Shown here one piece after another: positions 16,231 through 25,210 of a stretch of 64,000 nt of DNA (position 1 is the stretch's first letter; each line of letters opens with the position of its first letter). A program made the position numbers and the translations under genes. Under the pieces are notes generated by a model. The model was given only the letters and a program-made list of their open reading frames with translations. It ran no database searches and had not been told where the DNA came from. The stretch covers positions 68,045-132,044 of the forward strand of contig CALBKM010000030.1 in assembly GCA_937895705.1 (NCBI GenBank). Reading direction: 5' to 3'. This stretch comes from an uncultured Clostridia bacterium (lineage in GTDB: Bacteria > Bacillota > Clostridia > Lachnospirales > Lachnospiraceae).

Positions 16231-17094
16231 TTACTTTTTTAAATATTGAGCCCGATATTTGCTGGGTGAGATACCTGTATTTCTTTGAAAGGTTTTAAAA
16301 AAGTAGGCATAACCGGAATAGCCCAGTTTTTCTTGTACCTGTGTTACAGTGTAGCCGTCCCGGAGCATAGATTGTGCCGTGGCAATCTTTTGCAGGGTAA
16401 TGTAGTGGCTGACCGAAGTATGTGTATGTTTCTTAAACAAGCGGGACAAATAATCAGGGTGCAAATAAAAGTGATTTGCCAGCGCTGTAACGGTCAAAGC
16501 TTCGCAGATGTGTTCCTGTATATATGCAATTATCTCATTGATTCTCTTTTGAGTGGAGGAAATAGGAAAAACCTGATTGCTTTCCGGAGAAAGACGATCA
16601 ACCATTTCGTTTAACAAAGAGAGTATGTTAAAAAAGCATGCCATGGCTTCGGGAGTGCCGGTCTTTGGAAAGGAGAGCAAGCGGTTTAACTGTCGGAGAA
16701 ACTTTTCTTTTCCGGCAGTATCCGGCGTCAAAAGAAGAGGACGGTTACTTTGCTTCAGGTAGGAGAAAGTATCCGTTTGATCACAGAAAACAGCATCCAA
16801 CCATCGGCTGTTGATACTCAGAATATAGCGTTCATACAGAATGCCGACGCCGTGATAAAGCTGATGAACACAAAAAGGCGGAATGATAATCAAAGTTCCC
16901 GCAGGAACCTCAGAGACTGTGTCGTTTAAAAGAACATCCGGAAGATCGGATAAAGTAAAATACAGCTCTACGGCATTGTGGGAATGGGGTCCCACCGGAG
17001 TTGAAGTTTGACTGTGCTTATAGGCTACATCAAAAGGTGTAGCAACGGGAAACGTCAGAACATGGTTTCTGTTTGTATTTGTTTCTGCTGACAT
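16231..17094 (-). CDS. AraC-family regulator with cupin sensor domain
   Basis: A 287-residue regulator. The N-terminal ~150 residues fit an AraC-type cupin ('VGPHSHNAVELYFTLSD' with paired His, then 'GTLIIIPPFCVHQLY'). Residues about 185-287 are the double HTH ('ALTVTALANHFYLHPDYLSRLFKKH', 'QVQEKLGYSGYAYFFKTFQRNTGISPSKYR' in two parts). The gene is transcribed away from two dehydrogenases and an isomerase/epimerase, so it most likely senses a sugar or polyol and controls that operon (inference). GGGAGG lies 8 nt before the start. A 7-bp inverted repeat in the divergent region is a possible operator. Confidence 0.9.
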   Translation of the reverse strand: MSAETNTNRNHVLTFPVATPFDVAYKHSQTSTPVGPHSHNAVELYFTLSDLPDVLLNDTVSEVPAGTLIIIPPFCVHQLYHGVGILYERYILSINSRWLDAVFCDQTDTFSYLKQSNRPLLLTPDTAGKEKFLRQLNRLLSFPKTGTPEAMACFFNILSLLNEMVDRLSPESNQVFPISSTQKRINEIIAYIQEHICEALTVTALANHFYLHPDYLSRLFKKHTHTSVSHYITLQKIATAQSMLRDGYTVTQVQEKLGYSGYAYFFKTFQRNTGISPSKYRAQYLKK

Positions 17095-17127
17095 AAAAAC
17101 TACCTCCCAAGAGAAAGTCGGAAAATT

Positions 17128-17149
17128 ACATAAACAATGTGCTTTATGT
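17128..17149. promoter_or_regulatory. Inverted repeat in the AraC/dehydrogenase divergent region
   Basis: ACATAAA (17128-17134) and TTTATGT (17143-17149) form a perfect 7-bp dyad with an 8-nt centre, 33 nt upstream of the AraC start. It is a candidate operator. Confidence 0.4.
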
Positions 17150-17245
17150 ATATATTATTACGTTTTGATCTGATTTACAATAGTATCAGTAATCTTTTTT
17201 TACGTAGATGTGCAGATAAAGCTCGGGAGTGTCCGAAGGAGGGCG

Positions 17246-18244
17246 ATGCAAGTGAAAAAGGTTGGAATTATCGGGTGCGGAGGCATTGCACAAGTACATG
17301 GCTGGGTACTGCAAGGGATGGAGAATGCAGAACTTACAGCAGTGTGCGATGTGGAGTGGAGCAAGGCTGTAGCTCTGGCGGAACGATACGGAACCGGAAG
17401 TACAAAGAAATATGCGGATTGGTATGAGCTTTGTAAAAGTGATGTAGACGTGGTGCACATTTGTACACCTCACCATTTGCACGTACCTATGGCAATAGAA
17501 CTGTTACGACAGGGAAAGATTGTATTTATGGAAAAGCCTTGTGCGGTTTCAAGCGGGCAGTTTGAGGAATTGCGGAGGGAAGCTGCGTTGCATTCGGGGA
17601 AGCTGGGATTTTGTTTCCAGAACCGCTACAACGAGACGACATTGGCAATGGATCGGATGGTGGCGGAAGGAAAAATCGGAGAGATTATCGGCGGAAGAGC
17701 CTTTGTGACCTGGCGACGGGATGAGGACTATTATGAGGGAAGTGACTGGAAGGGATCTTTACTCACGGAGGGCGGCGGAGTACTGATTAATCAGTCCATT
17801 CATACATTAGATCTTTTGTTGCGGTATCTGGGGATGCCGGAACAGGTGGAGGCTACCTGTGCCAACCATCACTTAAAGAATGTCATTGAGGTAGAGGATA
17901 CGGTGGAAGCGTGGATGAACTTCGGTGGCGGGAAGCGGGCGTGCTTTTATGCTTCTAACGGATATGTTGCGGACGCACCGGTTCTTTTGGAACTTCAGGG
18001 TGAGAAAGGACGCATTACGGTGAGCGGACCGGAAGTGACACTTTGGACTGCGGAAGAAGGCTCAAAGCACTTTTCCTATGAAACCAAAAACGGCATCGGA
18101 AAAGGTTACTGGGGGTGCGGTCATCAGGCTTGTATTCGTGATTTTTATTGTTGTTTGGAACAGGGAGGTAACTATCAGGGAGATATCAGAGGTGTGGAGC
18201 ACACGTTTGAAACAATGATGCGGATTTATGAAGTGGGAAAATAA
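17246..18244 (+). CDS. Gfo/Idh/MocA-family oxidoreductase (1)
   Basis: A 332-residue NAD(P)-dependent sugar or polyol dehydrogenase. The Rossmann fingerprint is 'VGIIGCGGIAQVHGW' near residue 6, and the family's E-K-P motif is at 96-98 ('VFMEKPCAV'). The C-terminal substrate domain has 'GGGVLINQSIHTLDLLLRYLG', whose His is the likely acid/base residue; I give it in pieces around the GGG turn. AAGGAGGG places the start at 17246; a frame extension upstream lacks a site. First gene of a three-gene operon with a second family member and an isomerase/epimerase. Such trios commonly oxidise and epimerise inositols or keto-sugars, but the substrate cannot be read from sequence. Confidence 0.9.
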   Translation: MQVKKVGIIGCGGIAQVHGWVLQGMENAELTAVCDVEWSKAVALAERYGTGSTKKYADWYELCKSDVDVVHICTPHHLHVPMAIELLRQGKIVFMEKPCAVSSGQFEELRREAALHSGKLGFCFQNRYNETTLAMDRMVAEGKIGEIIGGRAFVTWRRDEDYYEGSDWKGSLLTEGGGVLINQSIHTLDLLLRYLGMPEQVEATCANHHLKNVIEVEDTVEAWMNFGGGKRACFYASNGYVADAPVLLELQGEKGRITVSGPEVTLWTAEEGSKHFSYETKNGIGKGYWGCGHQACIRDFYCCLEQGGNYQGDIRGVEHTFETMMRIYEVGK

Positions 18245-18293
18245 TTTTGTAAGGAGATTATGTATAGAAAACTAACAGTAAAGGAGAACACGC

Positions 18294-19448
18294 ATGGAAC
18301 AGGTAAAACTGGGGATTATCGGAATCGGTGGAATGGGAACCAACCACGTAAATAACCTTTTAAAGGGATTGGTGCCGGAGATGCGTTTATCCGCAGTGGC
18401 GGATATCAGACAGAGCAGACTGGACTGGGCACGGGAAAATCTGCCGGAGGACGTGGAAGTATTTGACGACGGCCGGAAGATGATTGACTCCGGCGCCTGT
18501 GACGCGGTGTTAATCGCAACGCCTCACTATCTCCATCCGGAATTTGTTATCTATGCCTTAGAACACGGCGTGCATGCCATCAGCGAAAAGCCGGCAGGCG
18601 TGTATACGAAGCAGGTGCGCGAGATGAACGAAGCGGTGGCAAAGAGCGATAAGGTATTTGCCATTATGCTAAACCAGCGTACCAATTGTGTGTACCGGAA
18701 GCTTCACGATATGATTGAAAGCGGAGAACTGGGTACCATGAAGCGTGTGAACTGGATTATTACCGACTGGTATCGTACCCAGGCGTACTACGATGCGGCA
18801 GGCTGGAAGGCAACCTGGGACGGCGAAGGCGGCGGTGTCCTTCTGAATCAGAGCCCGCACCAGCTGGATTTGTTGCAGTGGCTGTGCGGTATGCCGAAAA
18901 AGGTCAGAGCCTTCTGTCACGAGGCAAAGTGGCATGACATCGAGGTAGAGGACGATGTAACTGCATATCTGGAATATGAAAACGGAGCCACCGGCGTGTT
19001 TGTAACCACCACCGGCGATGCACCGGGCACCAACCGTCTGGAGTTGACCTTTGAAATGGGGAAAATTGTGTGCGAATATGATAAGCTCACATATTATAAG
19101 CTGGCGGAGAATGAAAGAACCTTTTGTATGAGCGAGAAGGAAGGCTTTAAGAAGCCGGACATGACCTGTATTGAGATTGAAACCGACGGAAAGAATGAGC
19201 AGCATGTGGGCGTATTAAAAGCCTTTGCGGATCGGATTTTGCGGGGCGGAAAGCTGGTGGCGGAAGGTGCGGAAGGTATCCGGGGCTTGACCTTGTCCAA
19301 TGCCATGCATTTGTCTTCCTGGATGGATAAGACCATTGAGTTGCCGTTTGATGAGGAACTGTTCTTGGCAGAACTCAACAGAAAGCGCGCACAGTCCGGG
19401 AAAAAAGAGGACAAAGGCATTGTGTTTGATACAGAGGGAACGTTTTAA
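18294..19448 (+). CDS. Gfo/Idh/MocA-family oxidoreductase (2)
   Basis: A 384-residue member of the same family as the preceding gene, but not a close copy. It has the Rossmann motif 'LGIIGIGGMGTNH', E-K-P at 98-100, and the active-site block 'GGGVLLNQSPHQLDLLQWLCG' around residues 178-198, of which the His is the probable catalytic base. A 'WYRTQAYYDAAGWKATW' segment matches the form seen in clostridial members. AAAGGAGA precedes the start, 49 nt after the upstream stop. The two dehydrogenases may act on successive oxidation states of one substrate (inference). Confidence 0.92.
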   Translation: MEQVKLGIIGIGGMGTNHVNNLLKGLVPEMRLSAVADIRQSRLDWARENLPEDVEVFDDGRKMIDSGACDAVLIATPHYLHPEFVIYALEHGVHAISEKPAGVYTKQVREMNEAVAKSDKVFAIMLNQRTNCVYRKLHDMIESGELGTMKRVNWIITDWYRTQAYYDAAGWKATWDGEGGGVLLNQSPHQLDLLQWLCGMPKKVRAFCHEAKWHDIEVEDDVTAYLEYENGATGVFVTTTGDAPGTNRLELTFEMGKIVCEYDKLTYYKLAENERTFCMSEKEGFKKPDMTCIEIETDGKNEQHVGVLKAFADRILRGGKLVAEGAEGIRGLTLSNAMHLSSWMDKTIELPFDEELFLAELNRKRAQSGKKEDKGIVFDTEGTF

Positions 19449-19539
19449 CACTGTAGAAAAAGTATGCGATAACGGATTTGAAACCGAAAGGAAATATGAT
19501 AGGACGGCTGTTTTGTAAGCCGGGAAACGGAGAAGAACA

Positions 19540-20400
19540 ATGGAAAAAAATTATTTACTGACCGGATTTGCGGATGAGATTGACCAGAATTTGACGATTC
19601 AAATCGAGAACTTACAGAAGCTCGGGATGCACTATGTGGAGATGCGCGGCGTGGATGGAAACAATTTGATTTACCATTCCGACGACAAGGTAAAGGAGAT
19701 TAAGGAACGCCTGGATGCGGTAGGCATTGCCCTCTCGGCGCTGGGTTCCCCTCTTGGAAAAATCGGCATCGAAGACCCGTTTGAAAAGCATTTTGAGGAG
19801 TTTAAGCGTGCGGTGGAAATCGCTCACAAGATGGAAACAAAGAATATCCGTATGTTCAGCTTCTACGTGCCGGAAGGGAAGGGGGCGCAGTACAAGGAGC
19901 AGATATTTGACCGGCTGGGACGGTTTGTGGACTATGCCGCTGCCAACGACACAGTGCTGTTGCATGAGAACGAGAAGGGCATCTACGGCGAGATGGCAGC
20001 AGAATGCAGGGAACTGATGGAGGAGTTCTACGGCGATCATTTTAAGGCAATCTTCGACTTTGCAAACTTTGTACAGGCAAGGCAGGATACCCTGAAGGCT
20101 TATGAATTACTGAAGGATTATATCGCATATATTCACGTAAAGGACGCTCTGTGGGAGAACGGAAGCGTCGTACCGGCAGGTATGGGCGACGGCAACGTGG
20201 CGACTATCTTAAAGGCTTTGTATGCGAATGGCTTTGCCGGATTCCTTTCCTTGGAGCCGCATTTGTTCAACTTCTCCGGTTTTGCGGGCTTGGAGCGGGA
20301 TAAGGATGCGATCATAGGCGGAGAGACAAAGGTGTTAAGCGGAGCGGAAGCCTTTGCGTTGGCACATGAGAGCTTGGTAAAAATATTGGGAGAGATGTAA
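19540..20400 (+). CDS. Sugar phosphate isomerase/epimerase (xylose-isomerase-like TIM barrel)
   Basis: A 286-residue TIM barrel of the AP-endonuclease-2/xylose-isomerase-like group (IolE/IolI-like). Metal-binding positions are visible as 'LHENEKGIYG' (Glu), 'AIFDFANFVQ' (Asp), 'YIHVKDA' (His, Asp) and 'LSLEPHL' (Glu). This pattern is typical of inosose dehydratase, hydroxypyruvate isomerase and 2-keto-myo-inositol isomerase. It closes the dehydrogenase operon, and together they would oxidise and isomerise a polyol or sugar acid. A GGAGAAG site lies before the ATG at 19540. Confidence 0.9.
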   Translation: MEKNYLLTGFADEIDQNLTIQIENLQKLGMHYVEMRGVDGNNLIYHSDDKVKEIKERLDAVGIALSALGSPLGKIGIEDPFEKHFEEFKRAVEIAHKMETKNIRMFSFYVPEGKGAQYKEQIFDRLGRFVDYAAANDTVLLHENEKGIYGEMAAECRELMEEFYGDHFKAIFDFANFVQARQDTLKAYELLKDYIAYIHVKDALWENGSVVPAGMGDGNVATILKALYANGFAGFLSLEPHLFNFSGFAGLERDKDAIIGGETKVLSGAEAFALAHESLVKILGEM

Positions 20401-20424
20401 GTTTTAAAAGAATAAGATTACAAG

Positions 20425-20464
20425 CAAGGGACCTATACCATGATAGATAGGTCCCTTGTTTTTT
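20425..20464. terminator. Terminator of the dehydrogenase operon
   Basis: A perfect 12-bp stem CAAGGGACCTAT/ATAGGTCCCTTG is followed by TTTTTT. It reaches the stop codon of the converging TraX-like gene. Confidence 0.88.
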
Positions 20465-21347
20465 ACACCCCGGCAAACAACCGGTAAATATACGCCGCAA
20501 TGGATATCACATACCGATGCAACGGATAATACAGGTAGAAAAAGTATTTCTGTCCTTTGCCTTTTTCTCCATTGTACAGAAGGATAAACGGAACGGCAAA
20601 TACCATATAAGGCTGGTTACCGCCGATAACCAATCCTATGATTGAGTTGTGCAAAAACTCGAAATTCCATCCGAAATAGCAAATACCGCTAACCAGCACA
20701 AGAACGGCTGCTTTTCCGTATTTGTTCTTTGCAAAATACATTAAGACGCCCATGAGGATAAATAGAATGGTATAGCTGGGCCCAAACGGACTGGCAATAA
20801 AGCTGGTTATGAGGTCCTGTAACAGCCAAATAAGTTCGAAAGTCAGCCCTGATTTTGAAAAACTGATTGTATCGATCAGTACGCCCAGTAAACAAATAAT
20901 TCCGATAGCAGCAACGCCGGAAACGACAAGTAAACCGCGCTTCAGACTTTTTTCTTTTACGGCAAGAATGATTTGCTCGATTAGAATAATATACAAAGCA
21001 GTGTAGAAATAGTCGAACAAAATATTACTCTGGGCGAATCTGCCGATGGAATCACCGAACAAGAAATTGGTAACTGTTGTAAACAAACCGACGCCTACCG
21101 CTGCCAGATACAGGCGAAGGAGAAACTTCGGTTTGCTCCGTGTGTGACTGATACTCTCTGTCAGCACAAAGAAAAACAACGGTGCGGCAAGACGTCCGAT
21201 GGTTCGGAGCAAATTGTAATGTGTATAGAAAATCGGAATCTCATGCCCGTAGGCCGCTAAGTGGTCAATGGTCATGAACACCACGGCAATCAGTTTGATT
21301 TGATAGGATGATAAGCCATGGGATTTCGATAACTTTAGATTGGACAT
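20463..21347 (-). CDS. TraX-like multi-pass membrane protein
   Basis: A 294-residue integral membrane protein of the TraX family, named after the F-plasmid pilin acetylase but mostly chromosomal in Firmicutes. The N-terminus has the family block 'SSYQIKLIAVVFMTIDHLAAYG', given here as its core 'IDHLAAYG', followed by 'RTIGRLAAPLFFFVLTE'. About eight hydrophobic helices follow. Acyltransferase activity on a surface polymer is possible, but no conjugation gene is nearby. AGGAGGG precedes the start. It stands alone, converging on the dehydrogenase operon. Confidence 0.88.
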   Translation of the reverse strand: MSNLKLSKSHGLSSYQIKLIAVVFMTIDHLAAYGHEIPIFYTHYNLLRTIGRLAAPLFFFVLTESISHTRSKPKFLLRLYLAAVGVGLFTTVTNFLFGDSIGRFAQSNILFDYFYTALYIILIEQIILAVKEKSLKRGLLVVSGVAAIGIICLLGVLIDTISFSKSGLTFELIWLLQDLITSFIASPFGPSYTILFILMGVLMYFAKNKYGKAAVLVLVSGICYFGWNFEFLHNSIIGLVIGGNQPYMVFAVPFILLYNGEKGKGQKYFFYLYYPLHRYVISIAAYIYRLFAGV

Positions 21348-21514
21348 AGATATACTCCCTCCTTTGTACGTTGCGTGTTATCAGGCGGTTTTGATGCCGG
21401 ATGGTACCCTATGAGAACAGAATAGCATAGGTGAGGGGGAAAGGCAAGATTTCTGATGTCAAAAGGCGAATCCTATGCTATAATTTTGAATATGAGGGAA
21501 AGGCAGGTACGAAG

Positions 21515-22054
21515 ATGGAAACAAAAGTAAAAAAGCTGATAATCATGTTCCCAGGCGTAGGTTACAACATGGACTGTCCGCTTCTGTACTATGCAAGTTT
21601 TCTGTACGAGGCGAAGGGATACGAACAAATCCATATGAAGTATAACAGTATCTTTTTTGAACCGGACTTGACGAGGGAAGAGAAGTCTTTGCGGGTAAGA
21701 GACTATGTGTGGGAAAAAGTAATAGAGATTGATTTTAGTGTGTATGATGAAGTTGTTTTTCTGTCCAAAAGTGTGGGAACTATAGAGGCGGGATTTTTGG
21801 CAGAGAAGCTGGGGATAGACGTCGCTCAGATTTACCTGACTCCGGTGCCGGATGCATTACCGTATATCAAGGAAACGGATACGGTGGTCATGGGAACGGC
21901 GGACGAAGTATATTCGCAGTGTAAAATGTATTGTGAGGAACATGGTATTAAGCCGCTGTATGTAGAAGGAGCGAATCACTCGCTGGAAGTAGAAGGGAAT
22001 CCGTTTGAGAGCCTAGAGATTTTAAGAGATGTAATGCGATATATTGAAAGATAA
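21515..22054 (+). CDS. Small alpha/beta-hydrolase-like protein
   Basis: A 179-residue compact hydrolase-like protein. The nucleophile is probably the second Ser of 'FLSKSVGTIEAG' (S-x-S-x-G). The base is His in 'VEGANHSLEV' near the C-terminus, and 'VMGTADEVYS' may give the Asp. 'IIMFPGVGYNMDCPLLYY' replaces the usual oxyanion loop. It lacks a lid domain. The start at 21515 is taken at METKVKK; the upstream frame extension is not preceded by a ribosome site. It begins a short + strand run with the Cys-cluster protein and methyltransferase-like gene, about 43 nt apart. Confidence 0.75.
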   Translation: METKVKKLIIMFPGVGYNMDCPLLYYASFLYEAKGYEQIHMKYNSIFFEPDLTREEKSLRVRDYVWEKVIEIDFSVYDEVVFLSKSVGTIEAGFLAEKLGIDVAQIYLTPVPDALPYIKETDTVVMGTADEVYSQCKMYCEEHGIKPLYVEGANHSLEVEGNPFESLEILRDVMRYIER

Positions 22055-22097
22055 AAGCGGGGAAGCGAAGTATTGTTTGTTTGGAGAAAGGAGAATG

Positions 22098-22598
22098 ATG
22101 CAGTTGGAAGGAAAAAAGTCAAAACCTCAAATTGAAGTGGAAATCAATGCCTTGCTAACTGATAAAAGAAAGCAAAATGCCTTGGATTTTGTGTCGTACA
22201 TAAAGTGTATGAAAATGACACCCCAATGGACTTCTACGAACTCCTGGGCTGTTTCCTATAAAGGAAAGCGGGTGTGTTATATAAAACTTGTTAACAGGCA
22301 GGAGGAGAATGCTTGGTATATAAGACCGGCGGTACAGTATAATGACGGGTTACGGGACTTTTGCAGGGAAGAACATTTAGAAGATATTATGCTTGATAAT
22401 GTGCATTTTTGTGTTGGTTGCGGCAAATGTAAACCAGGTACGACCGTGACATTTTTTGATAAGGAACTGAAGCATGTGTGCAGTTCTCCGATAGACTTTG
22501 AGTTTCACAATCCGAATGTGGAAGCACTGGAATGTGCAAAGAAATTAGTGGAGTACAGAAGGGCAGAGATTGCGGGAAGGCCTCAACTTGACTGTTGA
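22098..22598 (+). CDS. Hypothetical protein with ferredoxin-like Cys cluster
   Basis: A 166-residue protein I cannot name. The centre carries 'FCVGCGKCKPG' (C-x2-C-x2-C), with another Cys 18-20 residues later ('KHVCSSP'), fitting a zinc ribbon or a single iron-sulphur site. The N-terminal half has a strand pattern ('SWAVSYKGKRVCYIKLVN') like small ligand-binding proteins. There are two adjacent ATGs (22095 and 22098); AAAGGAG is better spaced for the second. It sits between a small hydrolase and a homocysteine methyltransferase-like gene, 22 nt before the latter, so co-transcription is likely. Confidence 0.7.
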   Translation: MQLEGKKSKPQIEVEINALLTDKRKQNALDFVSYIKCMKMTPQWTSTNSWAVSYKGKRVCYIKLVNRQEENAWYIRPAVQYNDGLRDFCREEHLEDIMLDNVHFCVGCGKCKPGTTVTFFDKELKHVCSSPIDFEFHNPNVEALECAKKLVEYRRAEIAGRPQLDC

Positions 22599-22620
22599 TA
22601 GAACATAGATGGGAGAATAT

Positions 22621-23544
22621 ATGAACTTTAGGAAATTCATAAACCAAAATAAATTCGTTCTCATGGAAGGTGCTATGGGAGAACGATTAAAAAGAGAATA
22701 CGGAATTACATTTGATGAGCAAATTGCTATGGCGGGATTGATTTACGAGGACAAAGGCGCGTTCGCTCTGAATGCTTTATGGAACGAATACATTGAGATA
22801 GCGCGAAAATACGGACTTCCGTTTATTGCGACGACACCTACCAGACGGGCAAACAGAGATCGTATTGCGAAGGCGAATTGTCCGGAAACGGTCATTAGGG
22901 ATAATGTTGCGTTTTTGAAAAACATACAAAGAAACTGTGAAATCGAAATGTATGTAGGTGGGTTGATGGGATGCAAGGGCGATGCGTATACCGGTGAGGG
23001 TGCGTTGTCCGAGCAGGAAGCATTTGATTTTCATAAATGGACAGTAGAGCAGTTTTACAAAGCTGGGGCCGATTTTTTGTATGCAGGAATTATGCCAGTG
23101 TTATCCGAGGCAGCGGGATTGGCAAGAGCCATTGATGATACCGGATTGCCCTATATCATCAGCTTTACGATACAACAGGACGGAAAACTGATTGACGGAA
23201 CGACGATTGCAGACGCCATCCGTTACATAGATAGTGTCACAACTAATAAGCCGATTTGTTATATGACCAATTGTGTCCATCCCAGCATTGTGTGTAAGGC
23301 GCTGATGCAACCTTTCAACCGGAACGAGACGGTAAAAGAACGTTTTCTCGGAATACAGGCAAACACCTCCCCGTTATCTTATGCAGAATTAGACGGAGCG
23401 GAAGACTTGCACTGTTCGGAGCCGGAGGACTTTGCGGAGGAAATGATAAAACTGCGAAGCGTTGCGGATATTAAAATTTGGGGCGGATGTTGTGGGACAG
23501 ATTGTAGGCATATGGAATGTGTGACGAGGAAATTGAGAGGGTAA
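22621..23544 (+). CDS. Homocysteine S-methyltransferase-family protein
   Basis: A 307-residue TIM barrel of the homocysteine/betaine S-methyltransferase family. 'LMEGAMGERLKRE' is the N-terminal family signature. The zinc site is formed by Cys in 'YMTNCVHPS' and the Cys pair in 'IWGGCCGTDCRHM', so the three thiol ligands are present. These enzymes move a methyl group from S-methylmethionine, betaine or a folate to homocysteine. The length fits MmuM-type enzymes, not the longer MetH. GGGAG before 22621 defines the start. The physiological methyl donor is unknown. Confidence 0.88.
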   Translation: MNFRKFINQNKFVLMEGAMGERLKREYGITFDEQIAMAGLIYEDKGAFALNALWNEYIEIARKYGLPFIATTPTRRANRDRIAKANCPETVIRDNVAFLKNIQRNCEIEMYVGGLMGCKGDAYTGEGALSEQEAFDFHKWTVEQFYKAGADFLYAGIMPVLSEAAGLARAIDDTGLPYIISFTIQQDGKLIDGTTIADAIRYIDSVTTNKPICYMTNCVHPSIVCKALMQPFNRNETVKERFLGIQANTSPLSYAELDGAEDLHCSEPEDFAEEMIKLRSVADIKIWGGCCGTDCRHMECVTRKLRG

Positions 23545-23573
23545 GGATGATGAAAAGGATTAAGGAGGTTGCT

Positions 23574-25061
23574 ATGAACATTGATCAATATTTTCAGTCG
23601 CATATATGGGAGGAATTGGGTAATCCTAAGGAGTTTGTAGGTAATGTTACTTGTGTTGATATTCATGCGATATTTGGGATAGAGCATAATATTCGATTGC
23701 TAAATGCTTATAGGGATGATAACTATGATATACGAATAAAGGCAGAAGGGGAGTTGTTACGTTCGGCTGTTGATTATAGAAATATTGAGAAAACGATGGG
23801 GATATCAATGTCTGGCGGGACAATGGTGTGTGATATGGGTTCAAAAGGGGTGATTACCCTGCGAAATTGTATAAGTGAGCCGCCAACATTGAATTATAAG
23901 CCCAATAGTGACGTTGTAGTTGAGTTTTCAATGCCATTTGGAGTAGAAGATATTAATTGGAAAAGATGTATAGAGGGGGCGGAAATGGATACCATGGTCG
24001 AATGGTACTTAAATGGTGTTCAGGATAGTTCTTTATTTTGTGAGAGTAGTTTTATGAAGGATGAGGTTTCGAGAGTAATCACAAGGGCTGGAAATAAGGT
24101 TCATGAGATGCATAATATTAGGGAATATAGTTCTAGTGATTGTTTATACATCTCATTTAATGATACTGGTGTTTTAATGCGTAAGGTGTTTCAAAAATAT
24201 GGTCCGAGTTGGAATAGTAGTTTAGCGCTTGAGTATCGAAGTGAATATGGGAGAATACCAGATAAGGAAGAACGGCAGAAAATCTCAGAGTTTTTGGGCT
24301 TTTTATTAGGGAGACACTTGATTTTGGTGGGTGATACAGCATATTATAATGATGCTGTCATCGAGTCCAATATGTACAACCCACACTCTCAAAATACTGT
24401 GGCTGAATGTAACAGCATTACCAAAGAGATTGTCTCCGTACATCATTGTAAAAAAGATAGTAAGAGTTTTCGGGAATATGCAGAAGTGTTATTACCGAAT
24501 TATTTAAAAATAAGGGATACGTACGAGATGGATAGTGTGCTGGCGAGATATTGGCTAGCGAATATAATGCCCGCAGGAGTTAATTTGCCTGTTCTTGCAG
24601 GGGCGTTGGAATCTGTGATGAAAACATGGTTTAGAGGTGAAAACTCGAAAACAAAGGGAGTTTATATTGATGCAAAAAGCTATGAATCAATAGTAAAAGA
24701 TTTCATAGTGCAGATAGAGGAAAGCCTGGTAGAATGTGAGTATCGAGATAAGATTCTTAACAAAATCTCAAATGCGTATCAGATAGGGGTAAATGATCGT
24801 TATTTTATTTTTTTGCGAGAATTAGGTTTGGAATATGGAGATGCTGAAAAAAGTTGTATTAGAGCAAGAAATGCTTTTACACATGGGGATAAAAAAGTTG
24901 ATGATTTTGAAACTCTACAAAAAACGAGAACCATGTTCATTTTATTTGGCAGAGTCATATTGAAATTGCTTGAGTATGATGGACAGTATATTGATGAGAC
25001 CATTAAAGGAGAAGGGAACCACGGATTCGCAAGTAAAGGGATTAATGATAGTATCGGATAA
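23574..25061 (+). CDS. ApeA-like HEPN-domain protein, candidate anti-phage effector
   Basis: A 495-residue cytoplasmic protein. The C-terminal ~170 residues look like an ApeA-type HEPN domain. A helix with 'NLPVLAGALESVMKTWF' leads to R432-N-A-F-T-H437, which fits the R-x4-6-H motif of HEPN ribonucleases, followed by G and a helical tail. The N-terminal ~180 residues form a strand-rich domain with 'VITLRNC', similar in pattern to ApeA N-terminal domains. ApeA proteins act alone as abortive-infection systems, probably by RNA cleavage (family knowledge). The gene is visibly more AT-rich than both neighbours and is not linked to their functions, which points to acquisition. AAGGAGG at the start is excellent. 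Domain call by eye only. Confidence 0.7.
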   Translation: MNIDQYFQSHIWEELGNPKEFVGNVTCVDIHAIFGIEHNIRLLNAYRDDNYDIRIKAEGELLRSAVDYRNIEKTMGISMSGGTMVCDMGSKGVITLRNCISEPPTLNYKPNSDVVVEFSMPFGVEDINWKRCIEGAEMDTMVEWYLNGVQDSSLFCESSFMKDEVSRVITRAGNKVHEMHNIREYSSSDCLYISFNDTGVLMRKVFQKYGPSWNSSLALEYRSEYGRIPDKEERQKISEFLGFLLGRHLILVGDTAYYNDAVIESNMYNPHSQNTVAECNSITKEIVSVHHCKKDSKSFREYAEVLLPNYLKIRDTYEMDSVLARYWLANIMPAGVNLPVLAGALESVMKTWFRGENSKTKGVYIDAKSYESIVKDFIVQIEESLVECEYRDKILNKISNAYQIGVNDRYFIFLRELGLEYGDAEKSCIRARNAFTHGDKKVDDFETLQKTRTMFILFGRVILKLLEYDGQYIDETIKGEGNHGFASKGINDSIG

Positions 25062-25210
25062 AATGAAGTGAAAATTTGCAGTTACTGTCTTTATTCTGGA
25101 AATTATAAAAAGAAATTAAAATTTTATATTTCTCCTCAATATTCCCGTTCTTTTTGCGACTCTATAGATAAGAGCTCTTTATAACAAATCTACGGAAAGG
25201 AGGAACGAGT

